DNA from: Psychrobacter sp. APC 3281
Lineage (GTDB): Bacteria; Pseudomonadota; Gammaproteobacteria; Pseudomonadales; Moraxellaceae
NCBI RefSeq assembly: GCF_030407815.1
Contig: NZ_JASDCS010000001.1
Span: 372,001 to 436,000 of the forward strand
Length of the DNA: 64,000 nucleotides
Direction of reading: 5' to 3'
The position numbers and the translations under genes were made by a program. How positions within the stretch are numbered: the first letter of the stretch is position 1; every line of letters begins with the position of its first letter. The notes under the pieces are model-generated. The model worked only from the letters and a program-made list of their open reading frames with translations, made no database searches and had not been told where the DNA came from. This document shows, one piece after another, positions 10,010-18,636 of this stretch.

Positions 10010-10086
10010 TATTTATCTCTTTTTAATATTTATTTTCGAAGCGTTATTCTATGTAGCTTAACTATTTCAACGGCAACTCACAAACC

Positions 10087-11079
10087 TTATTTGACACCAG
10101 CTTGCAGCAAATCATGCACGGTAATAATAGCTTCTAGACGATCTTCATCATCAATAATCAATAACTGGCTAATACCACTCTCATTCATGACACTAAGCGC
10201 ATCTGACGCACGCATCGTTTTACTGATATGGCGTGGATTGCTGACCATTACTTCTTGCATTGGCGTTTGTAGATCGATACCTTTTTCTAACCCTCGGCGC
10301 AAGTCACCGTCTGTGAACACGCCGACGACCTTATTAGCATTATCAGTCACCACTGTCATACCCAAGCGACCAGCAGACATGGTAAACAAAGCTTGTTGCA
10401 ATGGGGCCTGCTGATGAATCAAAGGCAAGTCTTCTGACTTGGTATGCATTAAATCTTCGACACGCGTCAATAGCTGACGACCCAGGGCACCAGCAGGATG
10501 CGATAGTGCAAAATCTTCAGACGTGAAATTACGTGCGTGTACTAAAGCAACCGCCAATGCATCTCCGAGCGCTAAAGTAGCTGTCGTACTGGAGGTAGGC
10601 GCTAGATTAAGCGGACAAGCCTCTTGCGACTGACCAAGTGTCAATACAATGTCAGCTGCTCGTGGCAACATACCGCGTTTATCACGACTGATACTAATGA
10701 GAGGAATATTTAGATGCTTAACAACTGGCAGTAGCATCTTGATTTCATCTGACTCACCTGAGTTTGAAATAGCAAGCAGCACATCACCTTTTACAAGCAT
10801 CCCCAAATCACCATGCCCTGCTTCACCAGGATGCATAAAAAAAGCAGGCGTACCAGTTGAGGCAAAAGTCGCTGCTATCTTGCGTCCAATTAATCCTGAT
10901 TTGCCCATGCCCGTGACCACCACTCGACCCTTGCAAGTCAGAATGATGTCACATGCTTGTGCAAATCTGTCGTCAATCTGCTCTGTTAGTAGTGCTAACG
11001 CAGATATCTCTGTGTTAATGGCCTCGATAGCAGTGGTAATAAATTGCTCATGGGTTAAGTTGTTTTTGGTATCACTCAT
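10087..11079 (-). CDS. kdsD: arabinose-5-phosphate isomerase KdsD
   Basis: A 330-residue enzyme converting ribulose-5-phosphate to arabinose-5-phosphate, the first committed step of KDO synthesis. An N-terminal SIS domain (about 40-190) shows GMGKSGLIGRKIAATFASTGTPAFFMHPGEAGHGDLGM; two CBS domains fill about 205-325. All conserved SIS residues are visible. It is the promoter-proximal gene of the kds-lpt block, 77 bp upstream of kdsC. A 179-codon frame on the opposite strand here is a shadow. Confidence 0.95.
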   Translation of the reverse strand: MSDTKNNLTHEQFITTAIEAINTEISALALLTEQIDDRFAQACDIILTCKGRVVVTGMGKSGLIGRKIAATFASTGTPAFFMHPGEAGHGDLGMLVKGDVLLAISNSGESDEIKMLLPVVKHLNIPLISISRDKRGMLPRAADIVLTLGQSQEACPLNLAPTSSTTATLALGDALAVALVHARNFTSEDFALSHPAGALGRQLLTRVEDLMHTKSEDLPLIHQQAPLQQALFTMSAGRLGMTVVTDNANKVVGVFTDGDLRRGLEKGIDLQTPMQEVMVSNPRHISKTMRASDALSVMNESGISQLLIIDDEDRLEAIITVHDLLQAGVK

Positions 11080-11209
11080 GAATCCGCTCTGTTTTTATAA
11101 TGAATCAATACGCTATTTTACTACACTATGTTTCATATTAGTAATGGTCTACAAAATCTACACTAATATAGTGCTTTGTACCAAATAAAGAGCATGCTGC
11201 TATTTATAC

Positions 11210-11237
11210 AAAAAAACCCACTATTATCAGCAGGTTT
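11210..11237 (-). terminator. intrinsic terminator downstream of hfq
   Basis: On the minus strand the arms aaacctgct (11237-11229) and agtgggttt (11222-11214) pair with two G-U wobbles, and eight T residues follow. It lies about 60 bp past the hfq stop. Confidence 0.7.
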
Positions 11238-11297
11238 TAAACGAATAAATCATGTCTTAATATTTTTTTAGACAACATGCTCGACTATGGCAATGAG

Positions 11298-11825
11298 TTA
11301 GCTGTTGCTATCATTAGAACCATCGTTTGGCTTATCTTCGAAGCCTGTATTATCTGCCGTGGCATCAAAGCCACGATCTTGACCAAAACCACCACGCTCA
11401 AAACCGCGCTCTTGACCTTGACCAAAGCTACCGCGTTCAAAGCCGCGATCCTGACCTTGGCTAAAACCACCGCGATTAAATCCACTGCGACTCGATGCAA
11501 AACCACGTTCTTCAAAGCCACTAGCAGCAGGGTTACTACCACGTTCAAAGCCACCGCCTTGATATCCAGTCGGTGCTGCACTCTGAGGCTGAGCACTTGT
11601 ACCTGTCGTCGTACTACTACGCGGGTTACGTGCTGGCACGACTGTTGAGATAGCATGCTTGTATACCATTTGGCTCACTGTGTTTTTTAGGAGAACGACA
11701 TATTGATCAAATGATTCAATTTGGCCTTGTAATTTAATACCATTTACCAAAAAAATAGAGACAGGAATGCGATCTTTGCGCAGCGAGTTCAAGAACGGAT
11801 CTTGTAAAGTTTGTCCTTTTGACAT
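11298..11825 (-). CDS. hfq: RNA chaperone Hfq with extended Gly/Arg-rich C-terminal tail
   Basis: A 175-residue Hfq. Residues 1-67 are the Sm fold: [37 protein letters not shown] (Sm1) and the Sm2 motif [10 protein letters not shown]. Residues ~70-175 are a disordered tail with repeated units of the type GQ(D/E)RGFERG(G/S)FG, then an acidic, Asn/Ser-rich end. E. coli Hfq has 102 residues; such long glycine-rich tails are known in Moraxellaceae. A strong ribosome-binding site (taggagag) precedes the ATG. It follows miaA, as in most proteobacteria, but at 327 bp. Open frames across the tail on both strands are produced by the repeats. Confidence 0.96.
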   Translation of the reverse strand: MSKGQTLQDPFLNSLRKDRIPVSIFLVNGIKLQGQIESFDQYVVLLKNTVSQMVYKHAISTVVPARNPRSSTTTGTSAQPQSAAPTGYQGGGFERGSNPAASGFEERGFASSRSGFNRGGFSQGQDRGFERGSFGQGQERGFERGGFGQDRGFDATADNTGFEDKPNDGSNDSNS

Positions 11826-12152
11826 GAAATCTCTCCTAAATATTATATAGTTATGTTTTGAGTGCCAATTATTTTAAGTGTTAATTTAATTATAATGGCT
11901 AAAAGGTAGATACAATAAGGTGTTTTCTTTATAAAACGTATCTAAATAAATATTCGTTGCTCTTAAGTGATTCCACTTTATCGCGAATACGTTATTATTG
12001 TAAATAATTAAGTAACTAGTTGTTTCGTTAATACTTTCTGTCTACAAAACTTCATAACCTAGACATCATAACAATGCTCAACGTACTGAGCCAAATTATA
12101 ACAGCTATCTATGCCAATTTTTGAAACTAATTGTGTTAGCTATTATTGAACC
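11826..12152. other. intergenic region between miaA and hfq
   Basis: 327 bp of A+T-rich sequence upstream of hfq on the minus strand. The gap is long for the miaA-hfq pair and should contain an independent hfq promoter and a leader; no box could be assigned by eye and no gene was seen. Confidence 0.5.
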
Positions 12153-13331
12153 TTAAGACAAATACTCTCGTGCTTCGGCCATGGTTTTAAACGTTTGCAA
12201 TATCATACGACTGCTAGCATCAGCCTTGCTCTCAGATTCTGCTATCCCATTTGATGGTGCACTGGGCAATTGCATTACTTTTCTCAGCCATGTGTACTGA
12301 CGTTTTGCTAGCTGTCTTGTAGCATATAATGCCTTATTTTGCATTTCCTGACAAGCAAGCGCCTCGGTCTCTTGGTTAGCCATGTTTGGTTGAGCAGCTG
12401 ACTGAGCAACATTAGCTGGGATTTCTTCTCCGTTGACAGCTGTATGCTTGCCAAAAGCTTCATAAAATTGAGTTTTATCCAGATGAGTATCATCAAATAT
12501 CGGATGCTCAATATGCACCAAGTATTCTAGTGCTTGCCTGTAACCCACACAGCGCATCGAAGGCATATTAGGCGTGAGCGGATACTTTTTTAGTAAGTCT
12601 ATGACTTCAGCCACTAGCCCTTCATTCCACATGATATCTAGACGTTGTTCGATACGATTATGTAGCCATGGACGATCTGGCATTACCGATAGCGCATGCC
12701 ATTGCTGATTCGGATTATGTGCCAATGCTTGCTTTGGCTTGCGCTGCCAGTCACTTATTGGAATATGTGTTTGTAGATAGACTTCAATTGCTCGCGTGAT
12801 ACGCTGAGTATCAGTAGCATTCAAGCGCTCATGACTTATAGGGTCTATACTCCCCAAATAATCATATAGAGCGCTAATACCTTCCTCTTGACGCCACTGC
12901 TCTACGCGCGCCCGTACGCTGTCATCGCTATCAGGCACAGGAGACAATCCATCGAGTAGCGCCATGTAATACATCATGGTGCCACCTACTAATAATGGTA
13001 TCTTGCCATTTCTGTGACACTCGTCAATAAGACGAGCAACGTCACTGACAAACTCCGCCACGCTATAGCTTTGCGTAGGATCGATGATATCGACCAAATG
13101 ATGTGGATAACGCGCCAGCTCAGCCGCTGTTGGCTTGGCTGTGCCAATGTTCATGTCACGATATATCAGCGCTGAGTCCACAGAAATTAATTCAAAACGA
13201 CCTGTATCGTATAGCTCGTATGCCAGTGATGTCTTGCCGCTAGCAGTTGGTGCCATAAGACAAACTACGCTATTATCCGCCAGCTTGTGAGGTAGGCTAT
13301 CAGACGAATGTTGCATAAAGTGGCCTTTCAT
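12153..13331 (-). CDS. miaA: tRNA dimethylallyltransferase MiaA
   Basis: A 392-residue enzyme that adds a dimethylallyl group to A37 of tRNAs reading UNN codons. P-loop APTASGKT (27-34), DSALIYRDMNIGTAKP and the DTQRITRAIEVYLQT and SMRCVGYRQ segments are diagnostic. About 310 residues is usual. Here a non-conserved, Gln/Asn/Ala-rich insertion of about 40 residues (about 290-335, after YEAFGKHTAV) and a Ser-rich stretch near the end (about 360-375) make it longer. The start MKGHF has an in-frame alternative at Met6. It sits 67 bp downstream of mutL. Confidence 0.94.
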   Translation of the reverse strand: MKGHFMQHSSDSLPHKLADNSVVCLMAPTASGKTSLAYELYDTGRFELISVDSALIYRDMNIGTAKPTAAELARYPHHLVDIIDPTQSYSVAEFVSDVARLIDECHRNGKIPLLVGGTMMYYMALLDGLSPVPDSDDSVRARVEQWRQEEGISALYDYLGSIDPISHERLNATDTQRITRAIEVYLQTHIPISDWQRKPKQALAHNPNQQWHALSVMPDRPWLHNRIEQRLDIMWNEGLVAEVIDLLKKYPLTPNMPSMRCVGYRQALEYLVHIEHPIFDDTHLDKTQFYEAFGKHTAVNGEEIPANVAQSAAQPNMANQETEALACQEMQNKALYATRQLAKRQYTWLRKVMQLPSAPSNGIAESESKADASSRMILQTFKTMAEAREYLS

Positions 13332-13398
13332 AATATATGGATAACTCAGATATCGATTGGTTTAATTGCTTTAAGATGTTGTAATTATTTTCAGATAT

Positions 13399-15186
13399 TC
13401 AGGATAGCATTAGCTTTACTAAGAGGTGACTGTCTATCGCTTTAATAGCATTGTTCATGATTATTTCAGTAAGATCATTTGCAAAAACTATTGAATCTTG
13501 CGCAGACATTTGCGTATTGACACTAATAAGTTGCTGATTAATCTCAGTAGCACTGCTTGGCAATCTATCTTTTTTGAATACTTGATGACTAGAGGTAAGT
13601 GATTCGAACAACTGGCTTACTTTAAACTGCCAGTCTTTAGCACTTATCAGTGCACACTGCCCTTGGTGATAAAATAATAACCAAGGTAGCTTTTTATCAT
13701 CTGTGTTTAAGTCCATGTCAACAGCTTCTACATCGTTAATGATATCTAAGCAAATTGGTAAAGATGCAGAGGTAGCTGCTCCATCAGAATAATGTGAAGT
13801 GCTGTGGTTACTATTGTTACTTTGGTCTGATCGTTCATTGATATAAGATCGCGCTGACTCTTGCAATGAAGGATTATATGAAAGTGATTGGTTTGCAGTA
13901 GACTGATAAGACTGTCTAGTAGATTCTACTCGATTATTCTGCCTTTGGTTATTGCTAGACTGACTACTTGAGATGGGCATTTCAGACGAACGACTTTCAG
14001 AAGCATCTACGTTTGATAATTCCGCAGATATATATTGGCTATCAGCGTCTGTCATCGCTACGGACGCAGATGCAGACTCAGATCCAAACTTAGCTACATC
14101 AATCGTTTTCAACTGCGTACGAACTGTATGGCCTAAGTGCGCCATAATATTATTCAATGGACTTATTTTGATACGTTGTTTAGATGGATGTACATTGATA
14201 TTTAACCATTGAGTTGGTAAATCAAAATACAGTGCATACCCCATACCTGCTAGCTGCGCACCTTGTGCCAGTTGACGTATTTGATTGCTAATCAATGCTT
14301 CTTTTACCAGTCTGCCATTTACATAAATCAGCTTGGGTACATCAGTTTTTTCATGATGTAGCGGCCATAACCAACCACTAATCGCTGCCTGATTAACATT
14401 GTTATCATCGTATTCTACAGACGAATGCACCAGACTCGATAAGTCTATCGATATTGCTAATGCATTATCTGTCAACGCCATACCAGTCGCTTGTTCCAAC
14501 CGCGGCAGTGGCAAGCGACTGGTATTATTGTCATTATTACCACTAATACTCGTAGCACTTGCAGATAATGATAGACGCTGTTTATTGTCATGAAAAAGTG
14601 TCAAAGCAACATCGGCACGCGCCAGTGCGACTTCACGGACAATGGTTTCGATATGACCGAATTCAGTAGCAATAGATTTTAGGTTGCCACGGCGGGCAGG
14701 CACGTTAAAATACAAATCTTTTACGACAATCGTGGTACCACGGTTATGGACAACTGGTAACAGTTTCGGTGTGTCATCTAATACGCCAGCGACCTGTAAT
14801 TGACGGCCAATGCCACTATCATCATGACTACTGATTAAGGTCAAACGCGAGACAGCAGCCATCGCCGCTAACGCTTCACCGCGAAAACCCAACGTCGTAA
14901 TACCATGCAGATTAGCAACGTCAGCAACCTTACTGGTCGCATGACGAGTGATGGCCATAACCATGTCATCAGGATGAATGCCGACCCCATTATCCACTAC
15001 CTCAATCAGACCCATACCACCTTGAGTGATGCGCACCTCAATATTGGTCGCACCAGCATCGATGGCATTTTCCAGCAACTCCTTGACCACCGCTGCTGGA
15101 CGGGTCACCACCTCACCTGCTGCTAATTGATTGATTAGCAACGGCGATAGTTTTTTAATACGGGTATTAGGATGATTATCTGGCAT
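13399..15186 (-). CDS. mutL: DNA mismatch repair protein MutL
   Basis: A 595-residue GHKL ATPase of mismatch repair. N-terminal motifs are intact: ELLENAIDAGATNIEV, DNGVGI, HATSKV followed by TLGFRGEALAAMAAVS, and the HPSKQRIK segment of the transducer domain. Residues ~365-480 are a Ser/Asn/Gln-rich disordered linker. The C-terminal part (~485-595) is short and divergent, without the DQHAxxER endonuclease motif. It lies between tsaE and miaA as in the classical superoperon, although amiB is absent. Confidence 0.95.
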   Translation of the reverse strand: MPDNHPNTRIKKLSPLLINQLAAGEVVTRPAAVVKELLENAIDAGATNIEVRITQGGMGLIEVVDNGVGIHPDDMVMAITRHATSKVADVANLHGITTLGFRGEALAAMAAVSRLTLISSHDDSGIGRQLQVAGVLDDTPKLLPVVHNRGTTIVVKDLYFNVPARRGNLKSIATEFGHIETIVREVALARADVALTLFHDNKQRLSLSASATSISGNNDNNTSRLPLPRLEQATGMALTDNALAISIDLSSLVHSSVEYDDNNVNQAAISGWLWPLHHEKTDVPKLIYVNGRLVKEALISNQIRQLAQGAQLAGMGYALYFDLPTQWLNINVHPSKQRIKISPLNNIMAHLGHTVRTQLKTIDVAKFGSESASASVAMTDADSQYISAELSNVDASESRSSEMPISSSQSSNNQRQNNRVESTRQSYQSTANQSLSYNPSLQESARSYINERSDQSNNSNHSTSHYSDGAATSASLPICLDIINDVEAVDMDLNTDDKKLPWLLFYHQGQCALISAKDWQFKVSQLFESLTSSHQVFKKDRLPSSATEINQQLISVNTQMSAQDSIVFANDLTEIIMNNAIKAIDSHLLVKLMLS

Positions 15187-15239
15187 TTATAGATGTCATA
15201 TTTTTGGAAAGTAGCGTTTGGTATAATTTAGATATTCAT

Positions 15240-15770
15240 TTAGATGATAAGTTGTGATAAATCCAAACCCTGCGCTTGACCTGCCTTTGACACTCTCAAC
15301 TGCACTTGGCGTGCTTCAGTGTCGTTATCACCGCTTACACTTTGGGTCATATCGATGAATAACGTAGGCGGTGGCAAATAGCTATCCGCGCGGCTAGCCC
15401 ATTCGATGATGACTAGCGCTTCAGGCTCATCGAGATACTCATCAAACCCAATAAAAGACAGCTCTTCTGGATCTTGCAGACGATATAAGTCTGCATGATA
15501 AACTGGTTTGATGGAACCATCTTTTCGCTGAATACTGTAGGGCTCAACCAAGGTATAGGTTGGGCTTTTCACCGCACCTGTATGACCAAGCGCTTGTAAC
15601 CAATAACGCGTTAGTGTCGTTTTACCAGCGCCCAAGTCACCTGCCAGCCACACGCTACCTGTCAGTGACAAGGTCGCTAATTGCTCAGCCAATGCTTGAG
15701 TATCTTGCTCAGAGTTTAATATCAGAGTCTTTAGGTATTTGCTATTTTCTATAGATTGACCATCACACAT
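15240..15770 (-). CDS. tsaE: tRNA threonylcarbamoyladenosine biosynthesis ATPase TsaE
   Basis: A 176-residue P-loop ATPase needed with TsaB/TsaD for t6A37 formation in ANN-decoding tRNAs. Walker A GDLGAGKTT (44-52), the SPTYTLVEPY segment and the VIIEWASR motif are present. It overlaps the stop of the upstream queD-like gene by one base (TGATG), and mutL follows at 53 bp, so all three are likely co-transcribed. The ~12-residue N-terminal extension is not conserved in the family. Confidence 0.94.
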   Translation of the reverse strand: MCDGQSIENSKYLKTLILNSEQDTQALAEQLATLSLTGSVWLAGDLGAGKTTLTRYWLQALGHTGAVKSPTYTLVEPYSIQRKDGSIKPVYHADLYRLQDPEELSFIGFDEYLDEPEALVIIEWASRADSYLPPPTLFIDMTQSVSGDNDTEARQVQLRVSKAGQAQGLDLSQLII

Positions 15771-16390
15771 CAGACTGAACCTGCTTGTACTTGCTCTGTC
15801 TGAACCTGCATGGTCACGGTTGGATTGGTAAAGCTTTCACCGCGAATCAGCTTGGCATACAGCTCAGAGTCAGTCCACTCAGCACGAACCTGCTCACTGA
15901 ATTCAAAATCTTCTAGAACTAGTTTACCCATTTGATCGTTTGCAACATCATCAGCAAAACACTGCGCATACCCTGTCGCCGTCTCATGGGCAATCACTGA
16001 GTACACGCTGACATCTGCTTCACCATTTTGCATTTGTGTCTGACGTAGTATTTCTTGTGCCCAAAAGAATATCACTCGTGAAAACTGCTCTGCCGATGGC
16101 GAAACTGGTAGGCTGATCCAACGTGCGCTAAATTTCTTACACGCTGCGACATACTCAGGATCATCTTTGTTCCAAAAGCAAATGGCATGATCAAAGCTAT
16201 CGATAATGTCTTTGATAGAAGATTTTAGTAGGCCAAAGTCATAAACCATTTGCCCATGGTCTAAACGAGTGGCCTCAAGGATCAGCTCAATCTGATAGCT
16301 GTGACCATGAATCGAATGCTTACAACGCTCAGAACTACAATTACGAACGATGTGAGCATTTTCAAATTTGAACAGTTTACGAATACGCAT
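15770..16390 (-). CDS. queD: 6-carboxytetrahydropterin synthase family protein (QueD-like)
   Basis: A 206-residue member of the 6-pyruvoyl-tetrahydropterin synthase / QueD family, which acts early in queuosine synthesis. Zinc-binding histidines appear as His13 (ENAH) and His28/His30 (HGH); Cys23 is a candidate catalytic cysteine. FDHAICFW and HETATGYAQCF are the other family signatures. The C-terminal ~45 residues extend beyond typical 120-residue QueD. The gene heads a run with tsaE and mutL (1-bp overlap with tsaE). A role in queuosine rather than another pteridine is an inference. Confidence 0.85.
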   Translation of the reverse strand: MRIRKLFKFENAHIVRNCSSERCKHSIHGHSYQIELILEATRLDHGQMVYDFGLLKSSIKDIIDSFDHAICFWNKDDPEYVAACKKFSARWISLPVSPSAEQFSRVIFFWAQEILRQTQMQNGEADVSVYSVIAHETATGYAQCFADDVANDQMGKLVLEDFEFSEQVRAEWTDSELYAKLIRGESFTNPTVTMQVQTEQVQAGSV

Positions 16391-16780
16391 AATAATTTGA
16401 CCAAAACAGTAAGCACTATGGTGCTAAATGTTAATAAATAAGAGTTTGCCGCGTTTATGAATCGGTTTATGGCTCATTATAGCAAATCGCCATGTATCCG
16501 TAAGTAAGCACTTATTAATACAATGATTGATTGAACGAATCAATTGATGAACTAGGACTAACCGTATTGGGGTTGCTCGTCATTCTGCGCAGAGAACACT
16601 TAGCGAAAACCATAAACGATTTGAATGATACTTGAATCGTAGACGAATTGTGCGAGCGCTATCTATTACTAAAGCTTAAGCCTATACTCTACTCGGTAAA
16701 CAGCTATATTAGCTGTATTCACACTGTCTTGAATTCGCTTAACTTGGCGTAATGAGTAGTGTGCCGTAAAAAAGGAAACG
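16391..16780. other. intergenic region between the QueD-like gene and the small lysine-rich ORF
   Basis: 390 bp containing the divergent promoters of the queD-like run (minus) and the small ORF (plus). No gene, tRNA or strong repeat was recognised; only short inverted repeats are visible (for example around 16700, agctatattagct). Confidence 0.45.
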
Positions 16781-16906
16781 ATGATGAGCAAAGGTCAAGA
16801 TAGTAAGAAGAACGTTAAGAAAAAGCCCCTTTTGACTGCTAAAGAGAAGAAAGCTGCCAAACAAGCCAAGAAAGACGACAATGGTAGTATTTTAGGTAAA
16901 CATTAA
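16781..16906 (+). CDS. small lysine-rich conserved hypothetical protein (41 aa)
   Basis: A short frame reading MMSKGQDSKKNVKKKPLLTA and then a Lys/Ala-rich helix to a TAA at 16904-16906. The pattern (M)xKGQDSKK..KKKP..T.KEKKAAKQAKK is one I recognise from small uncharacterised proteins in many gammaproteobacteria. An AAAGGAAACG ribosome-binding site sits just before the tandem ATG codons; the second ATG (16784) is an equally good start. It is very basic and probably binds nucleic acid or ribosomes, but no function is known to me. It stands between the queD-like gene and ynfA. Confidence 0.75.
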   Translation: MMSKGQDSKKNVKKKPLLTAKEKKAAKQAKKDDNGSILGKH

Positions 16907-17013
16907 TAATCAATACATCAATATGCCAATCTGACCTAACCGTTTGATCGGTATTTTTTGATTCGTCATTGGCCTTTAGCTAAGCACTGTCTTTAATTGA
17001 GCTTAGGTTTTTA

Positions 17014-17346
17014 TTAAGCTCCGCGCGGCGCAAACATAATAATCGCCATTCCTAATAGCGCAACTATCGAACCCACTATGTCCCACATGGTTGGTCGTAT
17101 ACCATTGACCGTCCACAACCATAAAATCGCCATGCATATATAAACACCACCATATGCAGCATAGACCCTGCCCGCAGCAGTTGGGTGTAATGACAGCAGC
17201 CAAACAAACGCGACCAAACTCAGCCCACCAGGTATCAGTAGCCAGATTGACTTGCCTTCTCGCAGCCAAAGATAAGGCAGATAACATCCTGCAATCTCAG
17301 CCAATGCAGTAAGCGCAAATAGCCCAACCGTCTTTAATTCTGTCAA
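17014..17346 (-). CDS. YnfA/UPF0060 family small membrane protein
   Basis: A 110-residue protein with four predicted membrane helices. The start [21 protein letters not shown] and the following [12 protein letters not shown] are diagnostic of the UPF0060 (YnfA) family, which has the size and topology of small multidrug-resistance transporters. Transport function is unproven for this protein. Length matches the family. It is a lone minus-strand gene; an overlapping frame at 17003-17287 is a shadow. Confidence 0.9.
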   Translation of the reverse strand: MTELKTVGLFALTALAEIAGCYLPYLWLREGKSIWLLIPGGLSLVAFVWLLSLHPTAAGRVYAAYGGVYICMAILWLWTVNGIRPTMWDIVGSIVALLGMAIIMFAPRGA

Positions 17347-17567
17347 AACTCACTACTCCTCATCTACTACTTTTCTAACCTGATAAAACCAGTCAGGTAT
17401 TGTACGGCATTCCCCAAAATAATCACCCTATCTCTGTCACCACTTATAAAAAGCTATTTTTTCTGACATGACAGTTAAAATCACAGTAAAATCTATCATA
17501 ACAAACAAACCTCTTGGATAACCATCTATCGAGGCCATACCGACATTGTAAATAGGAAGTTAGCATC

Positions 17568-18476
17568 ATGATGCGTATTGGATTATTTTTATTAACCAAC
17601 TTGGCAGTGATTGTGGTATTTAGCATTGTGTTTGGTATTTTATCGAGGTTTTTTGGAATCTGTGGTGTGCACAGCGCAGGTGGTCTCAACTACATTAGCC
17701 TTGCCGTTATGTGTGGTATCTACGGTATGGTCGGCTCGATGGTGTCGCTATTTATATCGAAGTGGATGGCTAAAAGATCCACTGGTACGGTAGTCATAGA
17801 ATCGCCACGCACCGCTACTGAGCAATGGCTAGTCGATACAGTCGCCAAACAAGCACGAGCCGTAAATATCGGTATGCCTGAGGTTGGTATTTTTAATAAT
17901 TCGCAGCCAAATGCCTTTGCGACTGGTTGGAATAAAAATAAAGCACTGGTAGCGGTTTCGTCTGGTCTACTACAAAATATGAATCAAGATGAAGTCGAAG
18001 CGGTACTGGCGCATGAGATTGGCCATGTGGCTAACGGTGATATGGTAACCCTTGCCCTCATTCAAGGGGTCGTAAATGCCTTTGTAATGTTCTTTGCACG
18101 TATTGTAGGCAGTTTCGTTGATCGTACTGTGTTTAAAAATACCAGTGACCGCCCAGGTATTGGTTACTTTATTACGAGTATCGTAATGGATATCTTACTT
18201 GGATTTTTGGCATCTGCCATCGTGATGTGGTTCTCACGCTTACGTGAATTCCGTGCGGATCAAATGGGCGCAAAATTGGCCAGCCGCGAAAAAATGATTA
18301 GAGCGCTTGATGCGCTTCGTCCTTCTGCACAGCGACCAGATCAAATGCCTGAGAGTATGAAAGCATTTGCGATCTCATCAGGACAAACGCAAGGCTTTAG
18401 TATTGCCAACCTATTCCGTTCACACCCAACGCTTGATGACCGTATTGCGGCGTTGAGAGAATATAATCCTAATTAA
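17568..18476 (+). CDS. htpX: membrane-bound heat-shock zinc protease HtpX
   Basis: A 302-residue inner-membrane M48 metalloprotease that degrades misfolded membrane proteins alongside FtsH. Two N-terminal membrane spans (about 5-28 and 42-64) precede the HEIGH zinc motif at 149-153; the third ligand is the Glu in the REFRAD segment. Two further hydrophobic stretches flank it. The length is standard. A good ribosome-binding site (aggaag) precedes ATG ATG; the first ATG is kept. No sigma-32 promoter was identifiable with confidence. Confidence 0.96.
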   Translation: MMRIGLFLLTNLAVIVVFSIVFGILSRFFGICGVHSAGGLNYISLAVMCGIYGMVGSMVSLFISKWMAKRSTGTVVIESPRTATEQWLVDTVAKQARAVNIGMPEVGIFNNSQPNAFATGWNKNKALVAVSSGLLQNMNQDEVEAVLAHEIGHVANGDMVTLALIQGVVNAFVMFFARIVGSFVDRTVFKNTSDRPGIGYFITSIVMDILLGFLASAIVMWFSRLREFRADQMGAKLASREKMIRALDALRPSAQRPDQMPESMKAFAISSGQTQGFSIANLFRSHPTLDDRIAALREYNPN

Positions 18477-18490
18477 TGACAATCGATTTA

Positions 18491-18530
18491 AAACCAACTT
18501 GCTACTTGTTAGCAGGTTGGTTTTAAAAAA
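18491..18530 (+). terminator. terminator downstream of htpX
   Basis: Arms aaaccaacttgct (18491-18503) and agcaggttggttt (18511-18523) pair with one G-U; a short T tract and then A-run follow. It may act in both directions with the convergent esterase gene. Confidence 0.75.
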
Positions 18531-18636
18531 ATACTTTATATAGAAAATTAGAAGTTAGAGTATGAATACTCAGTCACTATCATTTTATTTAGTAGTAAAA
18601 GGCTAAACATTAGCGCTAGTTTAAATAAAAGAGATA

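Noticed and set aside
10649-11188. 179-codon plus-strand frame opposite kdsD
   Set aside because: It lies inside a gene with full KdsD homology; the frame is a by-product of codon usage and has no recognisable domain.
11277-11656. Open frames of 123 codons on both strands over the Hfq tail
   Set aside because: They exist because the glycine/arginine-repeat region is open in several frames; the hfq frame has the Sm domain and the ribosome-binding site.
17003-17287. 94-codon minus-strand frame overlapping ynfA
   Set aside because: The other frame has the full UPF0060 signature and four helices; this one is a shadow.
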